A stretch of 45,297 nucleotides of DNA from Candidatus Gottesmanbacteria bacterium RIFCSPHIGHO2_01_FULL_46_14 (lineage in GTDB: Bacteria > Patescibacteriota > Microgenomatia > UBA10105 > UBA927). Each line of letters begins with the position of its first letter. Within the stretch, counting starts at the first letter, position 1. The notes under the pieces were generated by a model, which searched no databases, was not told the DNA's origin, and saw nothing but the letters and a program-made list of their open reading frames with translations. A program made the translations under genes and the position numbers. The stretch is from the NCBI GenBank assembly GCA_001780895.1, contig MFJJ01000014.1, positions 1-45,297 on the forward strand, read 5' to 3'. Below, piece after piece: positions 8,812 to 17,931 of this stretch.

Positions 8812-9884
8812 ATACTGATTATAGCAGTAATACCAATGGGAATGAGGGTTAACCAGAGCTTGGCTTCGGGTGCCGGAGGGTCCCAGTTGCCGAGGTAAAG
8901 ATATGGAAGGTAACGCAGAAGCAAACCAATAGATACTCCGAGAGAAATAATAAACAGATTGCGCGACCGGGGCAGAAGCGCGACAAAGGGCATAATCCAA
9001 ACCCAATACCAGGGAAGAACTTCCCGATCACGAATGACAAAGAGAAGTCCGGCAAGCATGGCAAATAATGCCCATTTTCTGTTACCGAAAACAGGAAAGA
9101 GTGTAGCTGTCATTAGTTTGAGCCCAACAGAGGCGGCCAACGCAAGCCATGACCGATAGTACCATGCGACCATCGCAATCCCCATCATCACGATGTCGTT
9201 ATGCGGACTTACAACACTTTCTATTAAAATGAGCGGATTTAATGCAAAAATCGTCATACCTACGAACTTATTTTTATGATCCTCCCGGCCCAGTATTTTT
9301 CCAATCATGAATGTAGTTAGGAGGTAAAAGCTGGCAAACAGAAGCTTCATGTTCCACATAGTAAGGAGGAATACCCCAAATCCAAACAGATATGGCGGGA
9401 GTGACAACAAAATCCAAAGTGGCGTGTAGGCACTGGGCAGATGCGTCCAGCGCATGAACGATAACCATGGTTCAATCCCGGTAAGTTGCAACGGAATGAT
9501 GGTATAGGGATTGGTATGATAGACCAAAATTGTTTTTGCCGTAAACATATAATTATAGATGTCATAGGAAAATGCAGGATAGGAAAACAGGAGTATGGCG
9601 CTTATCGTGACGACCAGACGCCAAAAAAACACTTTGGTAAGTTTGCCTTGCCGTGCCAAACCAACTGCCCAAATATAAAGAACAGTCAGAGACGTTAACA
9701 AACCGACAAACAGCCCCGAGGATATGTCTCGGCGGAAATAGCCGATATTTTGAAACGACTTCTGAATAATCTGCCAAACGCTACTACGCGAAAGCGTTAA
9801 ATTAAGATCGACCTGGGTATAGGAATACAGAAAGATTTCCAAAGAAACGAGAATATACAGGAAAAACAATATTCGTTGTTTCAC
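8772..9884 (-). CDS. GT-C mannosyltransferase-like membrane protein (GT87/MptB-like)
   Basis: A 370-residue integral membrane protein with about 9-10 helices. The stretch SYDIYNYMFTAK followed by HTNPY is the signature first-loop motif of the GT87/MptA-B group of polyprenyl-phosphate-mannose-using transferases; the Asp in SYD is the expected catalytic acid. Later SPHNDIVMMG and a short extracytoplasmic ending are also typical. The start is a GTG at 9884 that overlaps the stop of the preceding GT2 gene as GTGA, with GGGAG eight to twelve bases upstream; no ATG fits. Coupling to a polyprenyl-phosphate glycosyltransferase right upstream makes that enzyme its likely donor supplier (inference). 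Confidence 0.82.
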   Translation of the reverse strand: MKQRILFFLYILVSLEIFLYSYTQVDLNLTLSRSSVWQIIQKSFQNIGYFRRDISSGLFVGLLTSLTVLYIWAVGLARQGKLTKVFFWRLVVTISAILLFSYPAFSYDIYNYMFTAKTILVYHTNPYTIIPLQLTGIEPWLSFMRWTHLPSAYTPLWILLSLPPYLFGFGVFLLTMWNMKLLFASFYLLTTFMIGKILGREDHKNKFVGMTIFALNPLILIESVVSPHNDIVMMGIAMVAWYYRSWLALAASVGLKLMTATLFPVFGNRKWALFAMLAGLLFVIRDREVLPWYWVWIMPFVALLPRSRNLFIISLGVSIGLLLRYLPYLYLGNWDPPAPEAKLWLTLIPIGITAIISIWHEVAGSFSRSS

Positions 9885-10633
9885 TGGTAAACTCCCTTCC
9901 ACGCGTTTATCCGTATTGCAACAATATCGGTAAGTCCCTGCCATGAATCGACAATAGGATTGACTCTCCTGGTTTCCACATAATGCCATTCGACGGAGAC
10001 TTCACGGATTTTTAACCCCAGTCGTTTTGCAATGTACAAAAACTCGATATCAAATCCAGCCGTAACCATACTGCCGCTCACTTCATGCCCCGAACCATAC
10101 AGACTCAGGCGATCCAAAATCCTAATACCCTGCTCTCGTTTAAATGCTTTAAATCCGCACTGCGTATCGTTTATTCCCGATAACCCCAGAATAAAACTCC
10201 GAAGGATCATAAATCCCCGCGCCATAATACGGCGTAACAGCGGAGCGCCTTCCCGCCTGCTGCTTCGTGATCCAATGACCACATCAAATCCCCGCTCAAA
10301 CCAAGGGAAAATTTTTTCTACTTGCGACAGTGGTGTTGCCTGATCCAAATCGGAAAATAATACCAGTTCTCCCCGACTTGCCCGAACCCCGGTCGTAACG
10401 GTGGCAGCTTTCCCCTGATGCGGGTTATGGACAACGCTAAACCCGTGGTTTTGGCGTGAAAACTCGTCAATAAGCTGAGCAGTTCCGTCGGTACTCCCAT
10501 CATCAACAACAATCACTTCCCATGTATAGTGGACGCTCTCCAAGTAGTGAGACACTTTATCGAGCGCCCCAAGACGAATATTGGTTTCCTCATTAAATGC
10601 CGGAATGACGATGGATAAAAGAATAGGCTTCAT
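9881..10633 (-). CDS. Polyprenyl-phosphate glycosyltransferase (DPM1/ALG5-like GT2)
   Basis: A 250-residue GT2 enzyme with SIVIPAFNEE, VVDDGSTDGT, the acidic motif DLDQATP, and the NDTQCGFKAF segment of the dolichyl-phosphate-glucose/mannose synthase group. It has no C-terminal membrane domain. The likely role is making polyprenyl-phosphate hexose for the membrane transferases encoded downstream. The ATG at 10633 is preferred over an in-frame TTG at 10651, because the TTG lies inside the palindrome at 10639-10660. It is paralogous to the protein at 3390-4139. Confidence 0.88.
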   Translation of the reverse strand: MKPILLSIVIPAFNEETNIRLGALDKVSHYLESVHYTWEVIVVDDGSTDGTAQLIDEFSRQNHGFSVVHNPHQGKAATVTTGVRASRGELVLFSDLDQATPLSQVEKIFPWFERGFDVVIGSRSSRREGAPLLRRIMARGFMILRSFILGLSGINDTQCGFKAFKREQGIRILDRLSLYGSGHEVSGSMVTAGFDIEFLYIAKRLGLKIREVSVEWHYVETRRVNPIVDSWQGLTDIVAIRINAWKGVYQ

Positions 10634-10638
10634 ATCAT

Positions 10639-10660
10639 TAAAATGATTCAAATCATTTTA
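10639..10660. promoter_or_regulatory. 22-bp palindrome, copy 2 (putative operator)
   Basis: Identical on the plus strand to the copy at 462-483. It ends six bases before the ATG at 10633, inside the 48-base gap after the GT-C gene that stops at 10682. On the minus strand a weak promoter is possible: TAGAAA at 10679-10684, a 16-base spacer, and TATAAA at 10657-10662, whose bases run into the palindrome. A protein bound here would block that promoter. Confidence 0.55.
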
Positions 10661-10681
10661 TAATTCATTTGAGATTTATTT

Positions 10682-12196
10682 CTACTCTTGATAATGAACA
10701 AGTTTATAAATGCGCACAAATGGTACGTCCCATGATCCTGCCACTTCCGCTCTTCCAAATCCTGCAATTTCCCAAAGCGGATGACCGAGGGGCTGACAAA
10801 GCGTATTATCACAGAGTACCAAGAGTTGATCTGTTATTGTTTTCCTCTCCGGGTCTTTCTGGGGAAACTCTATCGTTACGGGCGGATTTCCCCAAATTTC
10901 AAAAAAGTATCGGAACGCGTGATCGGAGTTTCTGTCGGCAAGGAGGGCAAAATTAAACGGCTTGCCTCCTGTTTTCTCGAACACCGCCTGGGCGATACGT
11001 TTGGATTGTTCAAGCTGATTATTTGGCGGAAATTGAAATGGTTGGCCCAACCAGTTAAACCACAAAAGAACAGCAAGAAGCCCGAGACCTGCAACAAGTC
11101 CGGCGCGCGTTTTACTGAGTAACGCTACAAGTAGTCCTGCGACTAAAAATGGCAGCGCAAAAAAAATACCGAGGTAATAATCATAGATTGGTCCCTTATA
11201 AAATCCAAACAGGATAATTACAACCGCGTACCATACAAGAAGAAGCTTGGCGGCAAGATTCTTCCGGAAAACTATGAGTGTACCCAGTCCAACAAAAATG
11301 AGAATCCGAATACTGATAAGCCAAAACGTCTTCGGCCAAAATCTTAGGATATTCCAAATTTCGGGTTGCGGTAGACGAATGACAAGCCGGCCAAATAATC
11401 GAAACGTTACTTCGTTCATAGTGCCAAAAAATTGGGCCAGAGAAAATCCCGTGTCCTTACCACTGCCAATATAACGAATGATCGTCTGGGTATTGGGGAA
11501 TCCTTTAAGGATTTCAAATGCGAGGAACGGACTAAATCCAGCAATTAAACCGCCGACCGCATAGAAATAATAACGGAGATTGGATTTTTGCCAACCAGTT
11601 AACGCGCACCAAACAATAACGACACCGATGAGAAATAAAAAGAGATAATGAAGCTGGAGTCCTATACCCAGGACAATCCCCACCCAGAAGAGAAGATATT
11701 TTTCTTTTTTTACCGTTGATCGCCAGAGCAGATAAATGAGAAGGGTCGAAAAAAACGGAACGACATTTGGGTTCCACGAAGAACGGGACATAGCAATAAC
11801 GAGCGGAGAAAGTGTATAGAGACTGGCCGCTGCCAATCCCGCCCGCGTACCAAAAAAATCCCGACCAACCAGATACATGAGATACACCGTGGCAACACCA
11901 AATAATGCAACCATGACAGCAGGCCCGGCCGGATCGAGATTCCAGAGCCATAAGAACGGCACCATGAAATAGTAATAAATAGGGCCTAAATAAAACCCGC
12001 CCACAGAAGCCGTGGGCCCGAGAAGTGTCAAATCGTGGTCGACAATCATGCGTTTGACGATGAGAACGTCGCGGCCTTCATCACCCAAAAACGTCATATA
12101 TTCTGAAATCCTATTGAGTCTTAAATAGGCTGCGACAAAAAGAATACCGATAAGGACGAGTGAAGGAAAATATCGACGAATCGTTACTTTTTCCAT
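10682..12196 (-). CDS. GT-C glycosyltransferase, PMT_2-like
   Basis: A 504-residue integral membrane protein with about 11 helices. After the first helix the loop reads EYMTFLGDEGRDVL, where the DE pair is the GT-C catalytic motif. The family-typical GPIYYYFMVPFL segment follows, replacing the GKPPL motif as in many bacterial members that act on lipid-linked sugars. An outside C-terminal segment (about residues 395-504) has no recognised domain. The ATG at 12196 overlaps the preceding GT2-GtrA gene by 13 bases; an upstream in-frame extension does not look like coding sequence. Sugar and acceptor are unknown. Confidence 0.82.
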   Translation of the reverse strand: MEKVTIRRYFPSLVLIGILFVAAYLRLNRISEYMTFLGDEGRDVLIVKRMIVDHDLTLLGPTASVGGFYLGPIYYYFMVPFLWLWNLDPAGPAVMVALFGVATVYLMYLVGRDFFGTRAGLAAASLYTLSPLVIAMSRSSWNPNVVPFFSTLLIYLLWRSTVKKEKYLLFWVGIVLGIGLQLHYLFLFLIGVVIVWCALTGWQKSNLRYYFYAVGGLIAGFSPFLAFEILKGFPNTQTIIRYIGSGKDTGFSLAQFFGTMNEVTFRLFGRLVIRLPQPEIWNILRFWPKTFWLISIRILIFVGLGTLIVFRKNLAAKLLLVWYAVVIILFGFYKGPIYDYYLGIFFALPFLVAGLLVALLSKTRAGLVAGLGLLAVLLWFNWLGQPFQFPPNNQLEQSKRIAQAVFEKTGGKPFNFALLADRNSDHAFRYFFEIWGNPPVTIEFPQKDPERKTITDQLLVLCDNTLCQPLGHPLWEIAGFGRAEVAGSWDVPFVRIYKLVHYQE

Positions 12197-13299
12197 ATTA
12201 CCTTGGAATACATCATATAGTTCCATGCAATTCCCACTATGGTGCCGAGAATGTAAAACAGTCGATATGAGCTGACACCGAACAGATATGATCCTATCCA
12301 AATAGTCGTTGCCTGGATAACCACCGCGCCAATAGAGGAAATATTAAACTGAACAAATTTTGCTGCGGTCCGTCGTTTTCCCCCGATTTTTCGTTCCCGA
12401 AATGTCCATGCGTTATTGAAGAAAAAATTTGAAATTATGGTGACCTCCGCTCCAACGACACTTCCGACGACCGGATGGAATCCAAACGCGACAAGCGCTT
12501 CGAGAATAACCGTGTTTATGACAAATCCGATCGTTCCGACGACAACAAACTTCCCAAATGACCCGGCAAACAACGGTCGCACTCGCTCGCGGCCAATGTA
12601 GAAAAAAATATTCTTGATATATTCCGATGGAGCGATTTTTGAATGCCCGTGCATTCGATCGGTAAAATGAATGGGGACCTCTCCAATACGTGCCCCATGA
12701 AGAATGGATTTGTGTAAAAACGCGATTTGAAATACATACCCGCTATAATTTTCGAGTTCGTCCTCGAGCATGCGAACATATTTGGGAGTATAGAGTCGAT
12801 ACCCCCCGGTCCAGTCATGAACATGAGTTTGTCCTAAACCAAAACGGACGATGCTATTGCCAATCACGCTATAAATCTTTCGGAGTACCGCCCAATTTTT
12901 CGGTATCGACCCCCCTGGAATATAGCGGCTCCCCACGACAAAGTCAGCGCCCTCTTCAAACTTTTTAAAGAAGGCAGGTAATGCTTTTGGATCGTGAGAC
13001 AGATCAGCATCCATTTGCACAATGACATCTGCCCCAAGCGTACCGATGGCATAGCGCATTCCCCTCAGGATCCCTTTTCCAAGCCCAAGTTTAGGACCAC
13101 TCGTCAAATAAACGTTTTTATGAGTTTTCTGATAAAAACCAACGACAGCAGCTGTCCCGTCGGGAGAGAAATCGTCGACAACAAGAATGAAAAAAGTATA
13201 TCCGGCTATCTGGCGACACACACCAAGAATCAGATCGAGCATCGGTACAATGTTTTCCCGCTCGTTATACGTGGGAAGAATGACGACAGCTTTTGGCAT
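12184..13299 (-). CDS. Polyprenyl-phosphate mannosyltransferase with C-terminal GtrA domain
   Basis: A 371-residue two-domain protein. Residues 1-235 form a DPM1-like GT2 domain: VVILPTYNERENI, VVDDFSPDGT, DADLSHDP (D97, D99) and the GSRYIPGG motif. Residues 245-370 carry four hydrophobic helices of a GtrA-like domain (PF04138), with the conserved NFFFNNAWTFRER loop. GtrA-type domains are thought to help flip or dock polyprenyl-phosphate sugars. The natural fusion suggests synthesis and translocation of a single lipid-linked hexose. It lies just downstream of the GDP-mannose-dehydratase-like SDR gene and overlaps the downstream GT-C gene by 13 bases. Confidence 0.92.
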   Translation of the reverse strand: MPKAVVILPTYNERENIVPMLDLILGVCRQIAGYTFFILVVDDFSPDGTAAVVGFYQKTHKNVYLTSGPKLGLGKGILRGMRYAIGTLGADVIVQMDADLSHDPKALPAFFKKFEEGADFVVGSRYIPGGSIPKNWAVLRKIYSVIGNSIVRFGLGQTHVHDWTGGYRLYTPKYVRMLEDELENYSGYVFQIAFLHKSILHGARIGEVPIHFTDRMHGHSKIAPSEYIKNIFFYIGRERVRPLFAGSFGKFVVVGTIGFVINTVILEALVAFGFHPVVGSVVGAEVTIISNFFFNNAWTFRERKIGGKRRTAAKFVQFNISSIGAVVIQATTIWIGSYLFGVSSYRLFYILGTIVGIAWNYMMYSKVIWKK

Positions 13300-13320
13300 T
13301 ATCCACTAAGTATACGATTC

Positions 13321-14277
13321 TTATACGCGCTCTCGCCAGTAGTTGAGGAGGTCTTCCATTGTTTTCTCAAACGGAACCGTCGGCTTCCATCCGGTTTTTT
13401 CGACGAATTTACTATTGTCCCCTACTAATACCGGTACGTCGGATGGGCGCATTCTGGAGGAATCCTGTTTGATGGCAACCTTGGCAGTGCTATATGATAA
13501 GAGTAAATTGAGCATGTCGCCGATTTTCGGAGCCTTACCGACGCAGATGTTGTAGACTTCGCCCGGCTCGCAGATTTCAACTGCCATCTTATACGCCCGC
13601 ACCATATCACGAACGTCCGTGTAGTCGCGTCTTGCTTCGAGGTTTCCGACCCAAACGATGGGCTGTTGCTTTCCTTTTTCGATAAGCGCTATTTGCTTGG
13701 CAAAATTCGACTCGGCAAATGTCTCCCCCCTCCTTGGCCCGGTATGATTAAACCCGCGGGTACGTACAATTCTCACTTTGTATGACTGGTAATATTGATA
13801 TCCCAAATAGTCCATCGCAACTTTGGAAACTGCATACGGCGAAAGCGGCCGCAGGGGATTAGTTTCATGAATGGGAATTTCGTTTTCATTTACCAATCCA
13901 TATTCTTCCGATGAACACGCTATTTGAACAACAGGATCAATGTCTGCTTGCCTGACTGCTTCAAATAAATTGGCAGAACCCACGATGTTTACTTCAAGCG
14001 TCACCGATGGTGATACCCAAGACGTAGGGACAAAGGATTGAGCGGCCAGGTGAAAAATATATTCAGGCTTAACCCGGGAGATTGTCGTATAGAGCGAATG
14101 GGAATCAAGCAGATCTGCATCTTCCAGATGTAATTGATTGGCGATGTGATCGATGTGGTCGCGTTTTGTCCGGGGTCTGCATATACCATAGACTTCGTAT
14201 CCTTCGGATAAGAGAAGCTCCGCCAGGTGACTTCCCACAAATCCTGCAATACCGGTAATAAGTGCTTTTTTTGCCAT
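13321..14277 (-). CDS. Extended SDR, GDP-mannose 4,6-dehydratase / RMD-like
   Basis: A 318-residue NAD(P)-dependent extended short-chain dehydrogenase. The dinucleotide motif is GIAGFVGSH (G9, G12, G15). The active site shows CSSEEYG (residues 121-127) and YAVSK with Y148 and K152, and the body contains RTRGFNHTGPRRG, typical of the GDP-mannose 4,6-dehydratase and GDP-4-keto-6-deoxymannose reductase (RMD) families. I cannot separate dehydratase from reductase by eye; the length (318) is nearer RMD and short Gmd forms. The product would be a GDP-6-deoxyhexose precursor. It is followed by one base, then the UDP-sugar dehydrogenase gene. Confidence 0.83.
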   Translation of the reverse strand: MAKKALITGIAGFVGSHLAELLLSEGYEVYGICRPRTKRDHIDHIANQLHLEDADLLDSHSLYTTISRVKPEYIFHLAAQSFVPTSWVSPSVTLEVNIVGSANLFEAVRQADIDPVVQIACSSEEYGLVNENEIPIHETNPLRPLSPYAVSKVAMDYLGYQYYQSYKVRIVRTRGFNHTGPRRGETFAESNFAKQIALIEKGKQQPIVWVGNLEARRDYTDVRDMVRAYKMAVEICEPGEVYNICVGKAPKIGDMLNLLLSYSTAKVAIKQDSSRMRPSDVPVLVGDNSKFVEKTGWKPTVPFEKTMEDLLNYWRERV

Positions 14278-14278
14278 A

Positions 14279-15577
14279 CTACATCCTTCCTACACCATAG
14301 TACATGAATCCTAGGTTTTTGACACTAACCGGTTCATAGATATTTCTTCCGTCAAATATCACTCTTCCTTTCATTTCGCGGGCCAGCCGAACCAAATCAA
14401 GTTGTCGGAATTCATTCCATTCAGTCACCACAACAGCAGCATCCGCCCCATGTGCTGCGTCATAGGCGTTTTTTGCGTACTTTACGGTCCCGGGTAACAA
14501 AAGCTTTGCATTTTCCATCGCGACAGGATCATACGATATCACCGAAGCACCTTTGGCAAGTAATCCCTTGATAATCTCAATTGAGGGAGCTTCCCGCATA
14601 TCATCGGTATTGGGTTTAAAGGCGAGTCCCAACACTGCAATCGTTTTGCCTTTACAATTGCCTTTAAAGTGTTTACTAATTTTGTCTACAAAATGTCTCA
14701 TCATATATGTATTGACTGAATCAACTGCCTTAAGGAGCGCAAAGTCATAGTTATGCTCTGAGGCAATCGCGATTAATGCCTTGACGTCTTTGGGGAAACA
14801 GCTCCCGCCGTAGCCAACGCCCGGATACATAAAGCTTCTGCCGATTCGGTGATCTAAGCCGACTCCCTCCAATACTTTTTCGACATCGGCGCCCACTTTT
14901 TCTGCTATCAGCGCAATAGCATTGGCAAACGAAATTTTGGTCGATAGCATGGAGTTAGATGCGTATTTAATAAGCTCGGCTGTCTCAGGATTGCACAGTA
15001 CTTTTTCACCACTTATCGATGTGTGCAGCTCTAAAAGGAGCGCTTGGGCGCGTGTACTTGTCGTGCCAATAATAACGCGATCGGGATGGAGCGTATCGTC
15101 AATTGCCGTTCCCTCCCGCAAAAACTCCGGCACAGATGCTATAGCAAACGATGTCCCCTCGGGTTTATGACGGTTTAAAATATCGGTTACTTTCTTGTTT
15201 GTACCGGGCGGAACGGTGCTTTTTGTGGCGATAACTTTGTATCCTACCAATGATTTTCCGATTTTTTCGGTGGCATCAAAAACACTCGTAAGGTCCGCTT
15301 CACCATTTGTTTTTGGCGGAGTACCAACGCAGATAAACACAATTTCCGAAGGCTCAACTGCATCTGCAAAATCAAGGGTAAATATCAATCGACCCGCATC
15401 AACGTTTCGTTTCACCAACTCTTCAAGCCCGGGCTCATAAAACGGTGCGATTCCTTTTTTAAGCTTATCGATTTTTTCCTTGGTTCTCCCGACGACCCAA
15501 ACGGTGTTACCCAAATCGGCAAATACTGCCGCTGTAACAAGACCTACATATCCATGACCAATAAACGCAATAGTCAT
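14279..15577 (-). CDS. ugd: UDP-glucose 6-dehydrogenase family protein
   Basis: A 432-residue UDP-glucose/GDP-mannose dehydrogenase family enzyme. The N-terminal NAD-binding motif GHGYVG (residues 7-12), the CVGTP motif (83-87), KSTVPPGT (119-126), VPEFLREG (149-156), the substrate Lys in ELIKYASN, and the catalytic cysteine C260 in GYGGSCFPKD are all present. The C-terminal UDP-binding domain begins with VLGLAFKPNTDDMREAPS. It oxidises the C6 of UDP-glucose to UDP-glucuronate; UDP-ManNAc or GDP-mannose as substrate cannot be excluded. It overlaps the rmlD-like gene by four bases (ATGA). Confidence 0.9.
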   Translation of the reverse strand: MTIAFIGHGYVGLVTAAVFADLGNTVWVVGRTKEKIDKLKKGIAPFYEPGLEELVKRNVDAGRLIFTLDFADAVEPSEIVFICVGTPPKTNGEADLTSVFDATEKIGKSLVGYKVIATKSTVPPGTNKKVTDILNRHKPEGTSFAIASVPEFLREGTAIDDTLHPDRVIIGTTSTRAQALLLELHTSISGEKVLCNPETAELIKYASNSMLSTKISFANAIALIAEKVGADVEKVLEGVGLDHRIGRSFMYPGVGYGGSCFPKDVKALIAIASEHNYDFALLKAVDSVNTYMMRHFVDKISKHFKGNCKGKTIAVLGLAFKPNTDDMREAPSIEIIKGLLAKGASVISYDPVAMENAKLLLPGTVKYAKNAYDAAHGADAAVVVTEWNEFRQLDLVRLAREMKGRVIFDGRNIYEPVSVKNLGFMYYGVGRM

Positions 15578-16422
15578 AAAACTTTTATTTTTTCCAGTCC
15601 TTCATCAAAAGAGTGCATTTGTACACCGAATTTTCCTATTTTATCACTTTTAAGTACGGCCCGCTTGGGTCGTGGTGCGCGTCCCCGAAAGTATTCTTCA
15701 AACGATGTTTTTTCAACGAGTGACGCATCCAAATCATATGCTGCTGCTATTTTTTTGGCCGCCTCGTATGGGGAAAGTGCCTGTGTTCCTACCACATGAT
15801 AGATACCGGAAGCATTTCTCTCTATCAGTTTTTCGATAGCAAAGGCAATATCATCGATAAATGTTGGCACAAAAAGCTGATCAGTCGGCGCCTGAATAGA
15901 TTCCTCTCCCGAAAGCCTACCTATAATTTTTTTTACAAAATCTGGTTTATCCGCGATTTTTCTGTATGGGTTTGCTATGCGGACAATAATCCCATCCTCT
16001 CCGACCCGCTTCTCGCCCTCATGCTTGGTTTTTGCGTACCAGCCCTGCGGATTGGGGAGATCTTCTTCAGAATATGTATCTTTTGTTCCGTCGAACACGT
16101 AGTCTGTGGATATATACAAAAGCCTTTTTCCCATTGTCTTACAAACAGAAACAATACGTTCTGTTGCGGTGACGTTGACAATCCAGGTCGGGCTTTTTTC
16201 GCCCAAAGCGGCTTCAGATTCTGCACCATCGACATCGGTCTTGGCGGCAAAATGAAAAACCCATGGTGCATCACTTTTTTTAATATGTTCCTCTACAGTG
16301 GATTTATTCGTGATATCGATGCCCGTATCGAGGCTCAAATCGGTAAATGAGTGACGCGGGAACAAAAGTTCAACAACACGGGAACCAACTAAACCAGATA
16401 ATCCAGTACCAATTATATTCAT
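15574..16422 (-). CDS. rmlD: dTDP-4-dehydrorhamnose reductase
   Basis: A 282-residue SDR of the RmlD type. The nucleotide-binding loop is GTGLSGLVGS (residues 5-14), the conserved STDYVFDG occurs at 105-112, and the catalytic pair is Y129/K133 in YAKTKHEGE. It reduces dTDP-4-keto-rhamnose to dTDP-L-rhamnose with NAD(P)H. rmlB, a cupin epimerase gene and rmlA lie directly upstream, so the dTDP-rhamnose route is complete and in the order A-C-B-D of transcription. The loop GTGLSG departs from the usual GxxGQLG, common in divergent members. A 13-base-arm hairpin lies in front of it. Confidence 0.88.
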   Translation of the reverse strand: MNIIGTGLSGLVGSRVVELLFPRHSFTDLSLDTGIDITNKSTVEEHIKKSDAPWVFHFAAKTDVDGAESEAALGEKSPTWIVNVTATERIVSVCKTMGKRLLYISTDYVFDGTKDTYSEEDLPNPQGWYAKTKHEGEKRVGEDGIIVRIANPYRKIADKPDFVKKIIGRLSGEESIQAPTDQLFVPTFIDDIAFAIEKLIERNASGIYHVVGTQALSPYEAAKKIAAAYDLDASLVEKTSFEEYFRGRAPRPKRAVLKSDKIGKFGVQMHSFDEGLEKIKVL

Positions 16423-16433
16423 AGGAGATAGTG

Positions 16434-16469
16434 AAGGCTGAGCCTTGAAGTACCCTAAGGCTCAGCCTT
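16434..16469. repeat. Inverted repeat between rmlB and rmlD
   Basis: Arms AAGGCTGAGCCTT (16434-16446) and AAGGCTCAGCCTT (16457-16469) are exact reverse complements separated by ten bases. The repeat covers the rmlB stop codon region and ends 12 bases before the rmlD start. No run of T follows on the minus strand, so a classical terminator is unlikely; an RNA-processing, attenuation or stability hairpin is possible. The core plus its flank resembles 41589-41607 (17 of 19 bases), and a third partial AGCCTTAAG lies inside the end of rmlB. Confidence 0.6.
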
Positions 16470-17454
16470 TGTGTTTTCCGGGCCGAGCCTTAAGTGCTCT
16501 CCACCAAGACTCATTGTCTTTATACCATTGGACCGTTTTACTTAACCACGTATCAAAATCATGAGCCGGCTTCCAACTTAATTCTTTGTTGATTTTGCTC
16601 CAGTCCATTGCATAGCGCCTATCGTGGCCGGACCGATCGGTAACATACTCGATCATCGATTCGTCTTTACCTAAATATTTGATAATTTTTTTGATCACAC
16701 TAAGATTACTTATGTCACTCGTCATTCCACCAACACAGTATGTTTCTCCAATTTTCCCTTTTAAAAGCACTGCTTCAATAGCACGGCAATGATCTTCTAC
16801 ATAAAGCCAATCGCGTACGTACTTCCCGTCTCCGTAGACCGGAACTTTTTTGCCTTCCAGAAGATTGGTGATAGCCAAAGGAATAAGTTTTTCGGGAAAT
16901 TGGAAGGGGCCGAAGTTATTGGAACAGTTGGTAATCGTAATAGGCAAGCCGTACGTATGATAATACGCATTTACTAAATGATCTGACCCAGCTTTACTTG
17001 CTGAATATGGACTTCTGGGATCATATTTTGTTCGTTCACTAAATTTACCCGGACGCTCAAGCTCAAGCGATCCGAACACTTCATCGGTAGATATATGATG
17101 AAATCTCTTAATTTTGTTTTTTAAGGCAGATTCTAAAAGAACATGAGTACCAACAACATTTGTTTGCACAAAAGGAGAGGGGCCGGTAATCGATCGATCC
17201 ACATGGCTTTCTGCAGCAAAATGGATGACCATATCTATATTGTTCATGGCGCGGGCGACAACTTCAGCATCACAAATATCGCCATGAATAAACTTATAGG
17301 TAGAATTTTTTTCTACTTCTTTTAGATTCTCCAGATTTCCGGCATAGGTAAGTTTATCGAGGTTAACAACCAAATCCTCGGGATGCTGATTCATCCAGTA
17401 AAGAATAAAATTCGACCCGATAAATCCTGCGCCCCCAGTTACGAGAAGTTTCAT
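16462..17454 (-). CDS. rmlB: dTDP-glucose 4,6-dehydratase
   Basis: A 330-residue extended SDR with the full RmlB pattern: VTGGAGFIGSNF (residues 5-16), LDKLTYAGN (32-40), HFAAESHVDRSI (78-89), ISTDEVFGS (121-129, catalytic T123, D124, E125) and YSASKAGSDH (Y150, K154). It converts dTDP-glucose into dTDP-4-keto-6-deoxyglucose, the branch point for rhamnose and possibly for the C-methylated sugar made by the cluster at 22-32 kb. The gene is three bases from the epimerase gene. Its last codons overlap the hairpin at 16457-16469. Confidence 0.96.
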   Translation of the reverse strand: MKLLVTGGAGFIGSNFILYWMNQHPEDLVVNLDKLTYAGNLENLKEVEKNSTYKFIHGDICDAEVVARAMNNIDMVIHFAAESHVDRSITGPSPFVQTNVVGTHVLLESALKNKIKRFHHISTDEVFGSLELERPGKFSERTKYDPRSPYSASKAGSDHLVNAYYHTYGLPITITNCSNNFGPFQFPEKLIPLAITNLLEGKKVPVYGDGKYVRDWLYVEDHCRAIEAVLLKGKIGETYCVGGMTSDISNLSVIKKIIKYLGKDESMIEYVTDRSGHDRRYAMDWSKINKELSWKPAHDFDTWLSKTVQWYKDNESWWRALKARPGKHKG

Positions 17455-17457
17455 AAA

Positions 17458-17931
17458 TTAAAAAATGTTTTTGTTGCTAATCGGTATTCCGCCAACCCAG
17501 TCATAACCAATCGTGGGATCATCATGAGGGAGTCTTCCCTCTTCTTCTTTGTTGTAGACGCCGCTCGTTACATAGATTAGGTCTGCCGGCCCTGCGAGAA
17601 CTTTAAGCCCATGAGCAACACCTGAAGGAATCTTGACAATCATATCTTGCCCTCCGTCGCCTAAAATAAATTCATCCAGCTCCTTGTGCGTTGCACTCGA
17701 AGCTCGGAGGTCATAGAGCACCACTTTAATTTTTCCATTGACGACATACCACCAGTCTATCTGCGTTTTGTGAATATGCCATGCTTTGACGACCCCAGGG
17801 TGCATGAGGGACCGCGAGAGCTGTCCAAATCCTTCTGAAAAAAAATGGTCGGACGCACGAATAATTTCTTCGAAAAATCCCCGTTCATCGGGGAAGCGGA
17901 CAAGGGGCTTCGTTATGACGCCATCGATCAT
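17458..17931 (-). CDS. rmlC: RmlC-like dTDP-4-dehydrorhamnose 3,5-epimerase (short form)
   Basis: A 157-residue cupin. The start (VITKPLVRFPDERGFFEEIIR) and the core motif VKAWHIHKTQIDWW (H52, H54) followed by VVNGKIKVVLYDLR mark an RmlC-family epimerase. It is shorter than standard RmlC (about 180), with a His-rich AWHIHK in place of LRGLHYQ, so it belongs to a divergent branch. Its place between rmlA and rmlB argues that it supplies the 3,5-epimerase step. It overlaps the rmlA stop by four bases. A more canonical RmlC homologue is at 28374-28907. Confidence 0.78.
   Translation of the reverse strand: MIDGVITKPLVRFPDERGFFEEIIRASDHFFSEGFGQLSRSLMHPGVVKAWHIHKTQIDWWYVVNGKIKVVLYDLRASSATHKELDEFILGDGGQDMIVKIPSGVAHGLKVLAGPADLIYVTSGVYNKEEEGRLPHDDPTIGYDWVGGIPISNKNIF

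Noticed and set aside
7318..9006. Longer N-terminal extension of the GT-C gene starting near 9006
   Set aside because: The extra 65 residues are antisense-like and overlap the preceding gene by more than 230 bases; the ATG at 8811 starts right at the signal-anchor.
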